Shown: piece after piece, positions 11,346-20,069 of the stretch
Numbering within the stretch: position 1 is the stretch's first letter
How the letters are laid out: each line of letters starts with the position of its first letter
Assembly: GCA_028286365.1 (NCBI GenBank)
Contig: JAQBRR010000001.1
Span: forward strand, 62,001-126,000
DNA length: 64,000 nucleotides
Direction: 5' to 3'
Source of the DNA: Candidatus Saccharimonadota bacterium
GTDB lineage: Bacteria; Patescibacteriota; Saccharimonadia; Saccharimonadales; Saccharimonadaceae
Translations under genes and position numbers: made by a program
Notes under the pieces: model-generated
Told to the model about the DNA's origin: nothing
The model's input: only the letters and a program-made list of their open reading frames with translations
The model's database searches: none

Positions 11346-11598
11346 CGAGGGCTGCAACAGTTGCCTTGTAGGCATCGAAATCTTTGGTTTCAAGGTATTT
11401 CAGCAGTTTCTTGCGGCGACCAACCATCTGAATAAGTCCACGACGAGCCATGTTGTCGTGTTTGTTAGTCTGTAAGTGAGCAGTAATCTCTTTGATACGT
11501 GTCGTCAAAACAGATGCTTGCGCCTGAGGCGAACCAACGTCAGTCTTGTGAGTTTGTGTCAAAGCGAATGCTTTTGCTTTATTGTCTGCTGTAATCAT
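11332..11598 (-). CDS. rpsO: 30S ribosomal protein S15
   Basis: MITADNKAKAFALTQTHKTDVGSPQAQASVLTTRIKEITAHLQTNKHDNMARRGLIQMVGRRKKLLKYL; internal Met of the ORF track entry. Confidence 0.96.
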   Translation of the reverse strand: MITADNKAKAFALTQTHKTDVGSPQAQASVLTTRIKEITAHLQTNKHDNMARRGLIQMVGRRKKLLKYLETKDFDAYKATVAALGLRK

Positions 11599-11632
11599 CA
11601 GATACGTACTATACCAAAGTTTTGCACAGGTT

Positions 11633-12298
11633 TCAAGGGTTAAGAACGCCGAATTCTTGAAGCGTCTGGGCCGTCTCAATCTTCCACTCACCTATTGCCG
11701 TTCGACGTAGCTGTTTACAATACGCATCGGTACCAAGCATTTTACCAATATCCTCAGCAAGTGTGCGAATATACGTCCCACTACTAACGTGTGTTCGTAT
11801 CTGCAGTTCGGGATAGGTATAGTCAACCAAATCAAGACTGTGAATCGTGATTTGACGCTCAGGCATCTCTGGTGTTTTACCTGCGCGTGCTAATTTATAC
11901 GCCCGTTGTCCGTCAATCTTAATCGCGCTGTAGATCGGTGGACGTTGAGTGATCTCACCAGTAAACTTAGCGAGAGTTTTCTGGATTTCGTCGAGCGTTG
12001 GTACTATAGCGTTCACTTCGTCTGTAATCTCGCCCTCAGAATCACCTGTTGTTGAGCTTTGTCCCAAACGAATTGTCGCCTCGTAGACTTTATCTTTTTT
12101 ACTGTAAGTTTCGGCATTTTTGCATTCTTTACCAACAACGATAATCATAAGTCCAGTTGCAAAGGGATCAAGCGTACCAGTATGGCCAACTTTTACCTTT
12201 TTACCCTGTTGTTCACTGAGTAAACGCCTGACACGCGCAACAACGCCGAAGCTTGTCATGTCGGCAGGCTTATCAATCAGGATAATACCATCAGTCAT
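11633..12298 (-). CDS. truB: tRNA pseudouridine synthase B
   Basis: GIILIDKPADMTSFGVV...KVGHTGTLDPFATGLM...SSGTYIRTLAEDIG. Confidence 0.95.
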   Translation of the reverse strand: MTDGIILIDKPADMTSFGVVARVRRLLSEQQGKKVKVGHTGTLDPFATGLMIIVVGKECKNAETYSKKDKVYEATIRLGQSSTTGDSEGEITDEVNAIVPTLDEIQKTLAKFTGEITQRPPIYSAIKIDGQRAYKLARAGKTPEMPERQITIHSLDLVDYTYPELQIRTHVSSGTYIRTLAEDIGKMLGTDAYCKQLRRTAIGEWKIETAQTLQEFGVLNP

Positions 12299-12315
12299 AG
12301 TTCACTCAGTATACT

Positions 12316-12346
12316 AAAAATCACCGTGTAAATGACGGTGATTTTT
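12316..12346 (-). terminator. Intrinsic terminator between the DHH-like gene and truB
   Basis: AAAAATCACCGT-GTAAATG-ACGGTGATTTTT, 12-bp perfect stem with flanking A/T runs (works on both strands). Confidence 0.75.
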
Positions 12347-12354
12347 ATTGAGCC

Positions 12355-14085
12355 CTATTGGCCTGGAATTTTGAATTGTCCAGGATCGTTAGACGCAGGC
12401 TGAGGCGGAGGTGCCAAAATATCGCCTAAACGTTCAGGCTGAGGTGCTGGATCAAGTGCGTAGGGAGATGGTGCGGGCACCGCTGTAGGCAGTGCACCAA
12501 AATCTGGCAATGGTGGCGGTGGTGGCAATGTAATACCAGGCGCAGGCGAGAATGATGGAACCGATGGTCCACCGTATGCCGCGCTAACTGCTGCGAGTGC
12601 ATCATCTCTTGATGATTCATCTCGACTTCTCTCCTCTGGCACACTACTCGATAGATCAGCTGGTGGTATCGCAGGATCCGTACTAGTTGTCTCTGGTGCA
12701 GGTGCGGGAGCAGCAAAAATATCAATGCTCTGCGCTGATGAGTCCGGGGCGCCACTAACTGTCGCACCGTAGGTTGATGTGTCACCACCAATGTATGAAT
12801 GCTTACTAATTTCCTCAGATGGAGGCGTGACAACAGGAGAGTCAACTGCACCTATACCGATTCCGCTAAATGTAGGTGTCGTTGTAGGAGCGACAAGTGG
12901 TGTAAGCGTTGGTGGTACCAATGAGGCGAGTGGATCTATTGCAGGAGTAGACTCAACAGGCAGCGGCGGAGGTGTCACAGGCGCTAATGGAGATGCTATA
13001 CCACCAAGTAGAGGCGCCGGAGCAGAAGCAACCGGTGTAGGTGCAGAGTCAAGCTCTGGATCAAGTGCGTAGGCATCGGCCAATTTACCAATAACCGGAG
13101 GTTCCGAAACTGCTGGCGTATCGATTGGGGGGGCAACATATGGTTCTGGTGCAGGTGGTTCGGAAGTAATCATAGGTTCAGCAACAGTGGCGGGCTCCTG
13201 CGGCGCTGTAGTGGAAGGCTCATCGTGAGCAATAGCTAATCCTTCGCGAGTTGGCTTGGATGATTGCCCCAGTGGCTTGGTATACGGTGAATCATTGCCA
13301 GTAGGCGTTGCACCATCACCAATCTCATGTGATTCTTGTAATTTAGAAGCGATCAATTGCTGATCAGCACCGGCAGCCATCAGCTGTGCAGCAACTGTCA
13401 TAACTTTTGATGACGTCTTAATATTACTGAAACGATCGGTTTCAGCCACGATTCCTGTCAATAACGCGGTTGCGATTTGCTGGTCGATTAGTGGAGTATC
13501 AGCTTGGAGTAATTCTGACAGGCTAACAAGCATTTCACTCAAACTACTAGCCGTGTCGTCACGCCAATCGATACTGCCAAGGCTACTTGTGCCCGATTCA
13601 TTGCTGATGGTAATAACGGTCGCATCATGCAAGATACTGCCGTGCGCTTCAAGCGCGCCATCAAGATGAGACTGGTTCTCTACCCCGAGAGCAAGCACCA
13701 ATTCGACGTTGTAATCACCTTGGCTAAACTCTAGATCGTCGCTACTAAGTGTCGTACGGTACGGCGTAATAAAGATCTTAACTGCTTCACCCTCAACTTT
13801 GTAGCGCAAGTGGTCGGCCTTCTCCTTATCGAGCGCAATAATAAAATCACGCAGGCTATCAATTGATGTTTCAAAAGTTTTCGCTGGATCAAGGAACGTA
13901 ATAGCTGGTGGCGTCGCACCACTAAAGATTGCGGTGGTGTGTTTACCGATTTTGTTGAGCATAACCGTCAGAGCAATTGCAGCTGACAAAGCGTCAACGG
14001 AGGGGTTATTGCTAACTGTCACCAGAACATTAGTCGAGCTCACGATCTTTTCGACTAATTGCTGCTTTGTTTTGGCGTCGTTCAT
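12355..14085 (-). CDS. DHH/NrnA-like degenerate phosphoesterase domain with long Pro-rich C-terminal tail
   Basis: MNDAKTKQQLVEKIVSSTNVLVTVSNNPSVDALSAAIAL...; NrnA-like layout but DHH catalytic motifs not retained; last ~300 aa Pro/Ala/Ser/Thr-rich. A GTG start at 14139 is also possible. Confidence 0.6.
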   Translation of the reverse strand: MNDAKTKQQLVEKIVSSTNVLVTVSNNPSVDALSAAIALTVMLNKIGKHTTAIFSGATPPAITFLDPAKTFETSIDSLRDFIIALDKEKADHLRYKVEGEAVKIFITPYRTTLSSDDLEFSQGDYNVELVLALGVENQSHLDGALEAHGSILHDATVITISNESGTSSLGSIDWRDDTASSLSEMLVSLSELLQADTPLIDQQIATALLTGIVAETDRFSNIKTSSKVMTVAAQLMAAGADQQLIASKLQESHEIGDGATPTGNDSPYTKPLGQSSKPTREGLAIAHDEPSTTAPQEPATVAEPMITSEPPAPEPYVAPPIDTPAVSEPPVIGKLADAYALDPELDSAPTPVASAPAPLLGGIASPLAPVTPPPLPVESTPAIDPLASLVPPTLTPLVAPTTTPTFSGIGIGAVDSPVVTPPSEEISKHSYIGGDTSTYGATVSGAPDSSAQSIDIFAAPAPAPETTSTDPAIPPADLSSSVPEERSRDESSRDDALAAVSAAYGGPSVPSFSPAPGITLPPPPPLPDFGALPTAVPAPSPYALDPAPQPERLGDILAPPPQPASNDPGQFKIPGQ

Positions 14086-14218
14086 GGTAGTACCTATGGT
14101 GTTTATTTTGGTTCTAGGTTGTCTAGAGTTTGGTGTCACTATACCATAAGTGTTATACCTTAGTCAACGATTTAGCCTTCTATTTCAACAAACTCGCGCC
14201 CTAATTCCCACGCCTTTG

Positions 14219-14245
14219 CTCTGCAGAGGTCCGTCCCCTGCAGAG
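14219..14245. repeat. Dispersed intergenic hairpin repeat, copy 2
   Basis: CTCTGCAGAGG-TCCGT-CCCCTGCAGAG; 11-bp stem with a single A-C (G-T on opposite strand). Confidence 0.65.
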
Positions 14246-14357
14246 ATTATGCTAAGTTTAGGATGAGGCCATCGTCTAACCCTTTACTTTTTGATGATTT
14301 TCCCCTATAATCAGCCGTCGACTATAATCAATTATTTTAAAGAGGAAAAAGCACAAT

Positions 14358-14750
14358 ATGCCGATCATCAAATCCGCTATCAAGCGAGCAAAACAAACTA
14401 TCAAGCGCAACGCACGTAACGTTGGTATTAAGCGTGACATCAAGGAAGCAACTAAAGCCTTCCTCGCAAAACCTACTGCTGCTGGATTGTCGCTAGCTCA
14501 CAGCGAAATTGATACCGCTGTTAAGAAAAAACTTTTAAAGAAAAATACTGCAGCTCGTCGCAAAGCCAATCTAGCCAAGATTGCTAAAGACGCTGGTGTT
14601 AAACTTTCAACTGGTAAAAAGGCACCTGCAAAGACAGCAGCCGCAAAACCAGCTGCTACTAAAGCCACTCCAGCTAAAACTGCTGCCAAGAAACCAGTCG
14701 CAAAAGCACCAGCGGCTAAAAAAGCTCCAGCAAAGAAAACAACTAAATAA
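14358..14750 (+). CDS. rpsT: 30S ribosomal protein S20 with Ala/Lys/Pro-rich C-terminal extension
   Basis: MPIIKSAIKRAKQTIKRNARNVGIKRDIKEATKAF... S20 core; tail KKAPAKTAAAKPAATKATPAKTAAKKPVAKAPAAKKAPAKKTTK. Confidence 0.9.
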   Translation: MPIIKSAIKRAKQTIKRNARNVGIKRDIKEATKAFLAKPTAAGLSLAHSEIDTAVKKKLLKKNTAARRKANLAKIAKDAGVKLSTGKKAPAKTAAAKPAATKATPAKTAAKKPVAKAPAAKKAPAKKTTK

Positions 14751-14763
14751 TTTTAGCTCAAAC

Positions 14764-14792
14764 AAAATAGCCCTATGAAAGGGCTATTTTTT
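14764..14792 (+). terminator. Intrinsic terminator after rpsT
   Basis: AAAATAGCCC-TATGAAA-GGGCTATTTTTT: 10-bp stem plus U-run. Confidence 0.85.
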
Positions 14793-15342
14793 ATTCTGCT
14801 GCACGGGCAAGATCGAGAAATTCTGATCTGGTTGCCGGGTTGGTCTGAAAAATGCCATAGAGACACGAGGTTGTCGTAATCGCGTTTGGTTTCTTAATCC
14901 CCCGCATTTCCATGCATAAATGCCTGGCATTTAGGACAACACCGACGCCTTTTGGTGATAATTCCTTTTGTAAAAAGTCGGCAATTTGCGTCGTGACACG
15001 TTCCTGGTTCTGCAAACGACGACTAAAATGATCGACGGTTCGAGCGAGCTTCGACAAGCCGATAATTTTGTCACCCGGAATATACGCAACTGTTGCTGTT
15101 CCAAAAAATGGCAGTAAATGATGTTCGCACATACTGTAGAAAGTAATGTTACGTTCTACAATCATCTCGCTATAACCCTCGTTCGTGAAGACGGTTGGCT
15201 TAAACTCGTCTGGAGATAGAAATTCTTCTAAAAATGCCTCATAACGACGTGGCGTATCTATAAGACCTTCGCGGTCTGGGGTGTCGTCGAGCGACTCGAT
15301 AATAGCCCGTATGTTCTTTTGTATCTCTCTCATTACCATCAT
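14791..15342 (-). CDS. folE: GTP cyclohydrolase I
   Basis: SMCEHHLLPFFGTATVAYIPGDKIIGLSKLARTVDHFSRRLQNQERVTTQIADFL...LCMEMRGI. Confidence 0.95.
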   Translation of the reverse strand: MMVMREIQKNIRAIIESLDDTPDREGLIDTPRRYEAFLEEFLSPDEFKPTVFTNEGYSEMIVERNITFYSMCEHHLLPFFGTATVAYIPGDKIIGLSKLARTVDHFSRRLQNQERVTTQIADFLQKELSPKGVGVVLNARHLCMEMRGIKKPNAITTTSCLYGIFQTNPATRSEFLDLARAAE

Positions 15343-15366
15343 TCTACCATATCAGCAGAGGTGATG

Positions 15367-16275
15367 TTACCTAAGAGCAACTTGGATTAAAGCACGTTCA
15401 ATTAAGAGCCACGGTTCAGCACGTGATAATTTCATATCATCATCAGCACTAGCAAATGTACGAATGACTTTACGCACTCCACCTCTTCCTAGTTTCTTCG
15501 CTATAGACGCTAGCTTTGACAGTACATACGGACTAACTCCCAAATCCTTGGCAACTGTGTCTGTTTGTTCAGACACGGCCAGCGCCGCAAGCTGAAATGC
15601 CTGCCCCGAAAGAAGCGCAAATAGCCTATAAGGATCGTTGGTTAGTTCGAGCGTCTTAATCATCTGAGTCACGGTTACGGCGTCACCACGTAGGGCAGCG
15701 TCAAAAAGAGTAAATACGTTCTCGGTGGGATTTACATCAATAACAGATTCGATGATTTCATCTGTTATATCACCCGCTAGTGCCAGTTTTTCGAGTGCAT
15801 GAAAGAGACTCCATTGATCTGTTCCGACTCGTCCAACAAGCTTTTGAACACTTTTTGTGTTCAGTTTTATACCCATATTTTCAGCCTCATCACTCACCCA
15901 TCTATTGGCTTTTAGATCATCCCGTTCAGTCCATGCATCATGCTCAATAACCTGAGCGATTTTTTTTAATTCCTTGTAGGTCACTGTCCGTTTATCTGGT
16001 TTGCTATCAACTAGGACAAGATTGATATCATCAGACACACGTGGCAACCAGTCAGCAAAATCAGCCCAAATAGTCTTGTTCTGAGATAAGTCCCTAATAA
16101 TAACTAGTCGTTTGTCAGCGAATAGTGTTGTTCCCATTAGTAAATTTGGGAGTTGTCTTGGATCGAGCTCACTGCCATCGACACGTTCAGCAACGCCTGA
16201 AAAGCCAATAATAATGCGTTCAAGCTCGCGCCCAATTTCAAATGTATTATCACCAGTCAGTAAGGTTACCATCAC
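15367..16275 (-). CDS. holA: DNA polymerase III delta subunit
   Basis: LLTGDNTFEIGRELERI...VDGSELDPRQLPNLLMGTTLFADKRLVIIRDLS...; HolA-type layout. Confidence 0.82.
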   Translation of the reverse strand: MMVTLLTGDNTFEIGRELERIIIGFSGVAERVDGSELDPRQLPNLLMGTTLFADKRLVIIRDLSQNKTIWADFADWLPRVSDDINLVLVDSKPDKRTVTYKELKKIAQVIEHDAWTERDDLKANRWVSDEAENMGIKLNTKSVQKLVGRVGTDQWSLFHALEKLALAGDITDEIIESVIDVNPTENVFTLFDAALRGDAVTVTQMIKTLELTNDPYRLFALLSGQAFQLAALAVSEQTDTVAKDLGVSPYVLSKLASIAKKLGRGGVRKVIRTFASADDDMKLSRAEPWLLIERALIQVALR

Positions 16276-16300
16276 CTAACAGTATACTACCAAACAGAGG

Positions 16301-18505
16301 TTAAAGGTCGCGACGATGACGTAGACGAACGGCAGTAGCCCAAATACCACCTGCAACTGCAAGGATAGCTACGCCAGAAATAACCAAAACTAGTGGAGAT
16401 GTAGATGCATCAGCAGTTTTAGGCTCAGTAGTATTACTCGTTGACTGTGGCTTACTCACGACCGGCGTAGTAGATGGCGCTGCGTTGGCCGTACTACTAT
16501 CTTCAGGTGTTGCACTATTTGCGAGGTCGCTCACTGAAATTGACGATGGCTTCTTCGCTGTTGTTGAAGTTGTCGGAGAAACTGGAGTTACTCCACTACT
16601 CGTCGAGCTAGGGGTAACCGCGGGGGGAAGATACATACACGTATTCCAGATACTAGCTCGCCCTGCAGTTGCCAAGATATACCAGGCGGTGCTGGCAACT
16701 GATTTGCTGATGCTAATACCGTAGGTAGAGTCTTCAACCTGACTATATTTAAACGAGCCATCAACTTGTTGGGCTGACGTTAATCCATCGATGAGTGTTC
16801 GATACGATGCATAGTTACCTGCATCATATTGGGCAAGTGCCGCGCCAAATGAACCTTCAAACCAGACATTTGCCAGTGCTCCAGGATAGTCCGAGGAATC
16901 GTAGAATGGAGCGTAGCCGCTAACACCACTAATTGTATTTGCGAAGGCGTTAAGATGCGTCAGTGCAGCTTGAGCCTGTGTCGTCCTACCTGTCGCATAC
17001 ATTTGGATTGCACCCCATGTATTGACGTCGAGTGGATCGCCAGTGTCCGTAGTACCACCATTTATCCCCTGGTTGAAACGTCCGAGTGATGTATTATATA
17101 AACTATTTGTCATTGCCGTGTCGAGATTGTTTGCAAGTAAGGCGTAGTTAGTCACGCTATTGCCCAGTATGCGTGACGCATCGGTCAGTGCATGCCAGAC
17201 ATCGATGTTATGTTCAGTCGAGGCAAATGTAACAACGTATGATGGATCAAATACCTGGGGACTGCCACTATACTGACCGTAGCCACCTAGATAGAGTCCC
17301 GCCGTTGGGCCTGACGACGAGTAAAGTGATTGCAAGAATGTAAGGCCCTGAACAGCCGCGGCCGTATATGCCGAAATATTTCCATCTGATGGATACGCCT
17401 TGATATATGCCAGAAGTGCATCAACGGCAATTGCATCAGCCCCCGTCCGATAATAATCATCCGTATATGAAGGGCTTAGTTGCGGTGCAGCAAAGACGAA
17501 TCCGCCATTATGAACACCTGATGTTGTTTGCATCTTTAGTAACCCGTCGACAAGTTGCTTGGCCTGAGATGACTGATTTTGCCCGACTGCAGAGAAAAGT
17601 GCCAGTGATTGGTCATAGACATAGGTTAAATCTTGAATTCCCGTACCGTAACCTGTCTCGCCCAGCTGATACTCATAGGATCGTATCAACCCGGTTTGGT
17701 CAAATGACTCGGCAAGTACTTCATTAGTTGAACTATCGACAAGCCTGAACATCTTGGCACCCACCTGATCATTAGGAAAAGAGAATCTATTATCTGCCGA
17801 CGCAGGAGTTGTTGCCCATAGGTAGGTTGTATCAGTCACCACAAGTTCCTGAACCACAAGATTCACATACTGATCAGGACTCGGCCATTTTGTACCGTAT
17901 TCTGCATAACCTGCATTTGCATCAAGTACGCCAAGCATCCATTGTCCCGTATAACTTCCGCTGACACCAGTTAGATCAATCGAAAAGTGGCCAGTCGTTC
18001 CATCGGCGAGTGCCTGCACAGGAACTTGAGTAATCGTGCCACCATTATTTTTATATGCCTGAATAATCCAACGATTCGGTGTTGGCGTCATCGTCACATG
18101 GGCATTTATAACTCCTCGATAACTATCTGGAACGGTACCCGGACTATCAACCACAATCGAGGAAGTTGCGACAGTGCTATAAGTTCGACCATTAATTGCG
18201 AATGAACCTGCCGTTGCACCCGTATAGCTCGATGTATAGTCCTGATCGGGTGTAATAGTGCTCGAAGTCACAATGTTAACATCTGGCGCCATCATACTCG
18301 TTAGCCATGCATTGGCTGACGCGATTTTCGTCGTATCACTGCTCGTTAACGCAGCCGGTCCAGTTGTTGGCTGCGTGAAAGTGCCATCAGCCTGACACGT
18401 ATAGGCAGCCTGATCTGCTGCGGTTCTCTTTTGCATCAAACCAACCGCTACGACCACAAGGAGACATAGTACTAAGCCAGCATAGATAAAAGATGATTTC
18501 TTCAC
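16301..18505 (-). CDS. Secreted/surface-anchored alpha/alpha-toroid (glycosidase-like) protein
   Basis: N-terminal signal/TM MKKSSFIYAGLVLCLLVVVAVGLM; repeated helical-hairpin-like segments (VDGLLKMQTTSGVHNGGFVFAAPQ, GLTSAQQVDGSFKYSQ); Ser/Thr/Pro linker; C-terminal TM LVLVISGVAILAVAGGIWA plus RLRHRRDL. Confidence 0.55.
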   Translation of the reverse strand: MKKSSFIYAGLVLCLLVVVAVGLMQKRTAADQAAYTCQADGTFTQPTTGPAALTSSDTTKIASANAWLTSMMAPDVNIVTSSTITPDQDYTSSYTGATAGSFAINGRTYSTVATSSIVVDSPGTVPDSYRGVINAHVTMTPTPNRWIIQAYKNNGGTITQVPVQALADGTTGHFSIDLTGVSGSYTGQWMLGVLDANAGYAEYGTKWPSPDQYVNLVVQELVVTDTTYLWATTPASADNRFSFPNDQVGAKMFRLVDSSTNEVLAESFDQTGLIRSYEYQLGETGYGTGIQDLTYVYDQSLALFSAVGQNQSSQAKQLVDGLLKMQTTSGVHNGGFVFAAPQLSPSYTDDYYRTGADAIAVDALLAYIKAYPSDGNISAYTAAAVQGLTFLQSLYSSSGPTAGLYLGGYGQYSGSPQVFDPSYVVTFASTEHNIDVWHALTDASRILGNSVTNYALLANNLDTAMTNSLYNTSLGRFNQGINGGTTDTGDPLDVNTWGAIQMYATGRTTQAQAALTHLNAFANTISGVSGYAPFYDSSDYPGALANVWFEGSFGAALAQYDAGNYASYRTLIDGLTSAQQVDGSFKYSQVEDSTYGISISKSVASTAWYILATAGRASIWNTCMYLPPAVTPSSTSSGVTPVSPTTSTTAKKPSSISVSDLANSATPEDSSTANAAPSTTPVVSKPQSTSNTTEPKTADASTSPLVLVISGVAILAVAGGIWATAVRLRHRRDL

Positions 18506-18547
18506 CCTCTAATCATAACCGCATTGGATGAATAACTAAAGCGACCC

Positions 18548-19414
18548 CTAGAGACGCTGACAATGCGGGCAAATATGCGTACCCCGTCCGGCAACTCTCA
18601 TTTTAATAATCGTTGTACCGCACCTGGGACAGGCCAAACCTTCACGGCGAAAGACGCGCGCAAAATCCATGTAGCTCCCCTTCTTCCCCTCGGCATTAAT
18701 ATACGTGTGGTTGCTACTACCGCCTTTTTCAATCGCAAGATTCATGACAGTTCGTAGTTCAGTGTAGAGACGTCTAAATTCCACTGGTGTTATTGTTTTT
18801 ACCAAGCGTTTTGGGTGAATTTTGGCACCCCAGAGTGACTCGTCAGCATAGATATTGCCAACACCCGCAACGACTGATTGATCAAGTAGTGCTGCTTTGA
18901 TGGAGGTGCCGGCACGTCGCTTAAAACGCTCGGCAAATTGACTAGACGTAAACGAATCTTCAAGTGGCTCAGGACCAACCTTCTTCATAAAATCCATGTT
19001 TGGCACCTCTAGCGTTGGTATAAGTTTCATCCAGCCAAATTTACGTTGATCATTAAAATACAGCTGCGTACCATCAACAAATTCAATTGTGACGCGAGTT
19101 GATTTGTCTGGTAATTGATTCACCAGACTGTCACTGGGATGTCCCGCACCAAAACGCGTCTCACCGACGTAGACCAGCTGTCCAGTCATTTTCAAATGAA
19201 TCACCAGCGTGTAGTCACTAGACAGATCAATCATCAGGACTTTGGCACGACGACGCACGTCAGTTATTGTTGCCTGCAACATAAATGATGTAACAGTTTG
19301 CGCATCATTAGGAAAGCTTTTCGGTGTGTCTTGTATAACAGACCTAATCGCTCGACCAATAATAAGGCTACTCAGTCCACGACGGACAGTTTCTACTTCG
19401 GGTAGTTCGGGCAT
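18548..19414 (-). CDS. mutM: Formamidopyrimidine-DNA glycosylase
   Basis: MPELPEVETVRRGL N-terminus; C-terminal zinc finger CPRCGTTIIKMRVAGRGTHICPHCQ. Confidence 0.96.
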   Translation of the reverse strand: MPELPEVETVRRGLSSLIIGRAIRSVIQDTPKSFPNDAQTVTSFMLQATITDVRRRAKVLMIDLSSDYTLVIHLKMTGQLVYVGETRFGAGHPSDSLVNQLPDKSTRVTIEFVDGTQLYFNDQRKFGWMKLIPTLEVPNMDFMKKVGPEPLEDSFTSSQFAERFKRRAGTSIKAALLDQSVVAGVGNIYADESLWGAKIHPKRLVKTITPVEFRRLYTELRTVMNLAIEKGGSSNHTYINAEGKKGSYMDFARVFRREGLACPRCGTTIIKMRVAGRGTHICPHCQRL

Positions 19415-19428
19415 ATATCCTCCACTAA

Positions 19429-20025
19429 CTATAATACTATTGCGTTGATCAGCTCGACACCTTTTGGTATCTGATTGATAAACATATCTGTGAGGTTTCC
19501 AACATTGGCATTAAGCGAGCCTTTTGATTCACTACAGCTAGATGTCCATAGAGTCTTGACTGACTTCCCGTCCTTTAGGACACCGAATTCATATAGTTTT
19601 CCGTCCGCACATACACCTCGTGTATCATTATCCGTGCCCGTTAATTCTGTACCTTTGACAAGATTGGCTCTATCAAGTGCATAGACAAATTGTTCATACG
19701 CAGGGGTATTGTTCGATACGGCAATCTGGCTGATTGGCGCATCAAGATAGCCGGAATACGTGGTTAGTGTTCGACTCGTCGGCGTGACAACGATCTGGTA
19801 TGAGCGGAAGTCTTCATCAGCGACAATCGTACCGCGAACCGTCAACGTCACTGAGTGATTAATTGCGGTGTTTAGAAGCGCATCAGTACTAACATCTACC
19901 TGCGAAACAGTCTGTGAGGCACTACCAGAAAAGAATACGGTCCTGGCAAGCGATATAAGCGCAGCAATCGCGATCGCAATAATAATCAAAATGAGGGCAA
20001 TAGGAATAATACGAGAATTTCTCAT
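19429..20025 (-). CDS. Membrane-anchored protein of unknown function
   Basis: Single N-terminal TM, extracytoplasmic domain; neighbour of mutM/polA. Confidence 0.6.
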   Translation of the reverse strand: MRNSRIIPIALILIIIAIAIAALISLARTVFFSGSASQTVSQVDVSTDALLNTAINHSVTLTVRGTIVADEDFRSYQIVVTPTSRTLTTYSGYLDAPISQIAVSNNTPAYEQFVYALDRANLVKGTELTGTDNDTRGVCADGKLYEFGVLKDGKSVKTLWTSSCSESKGSLNANVGNLTDMFINQIPKGVELINAIVL

Positions 20026-20069
20026 ACAGTTATAGTATCATGTATGACCTCTGTTGTCAATTACTGATC

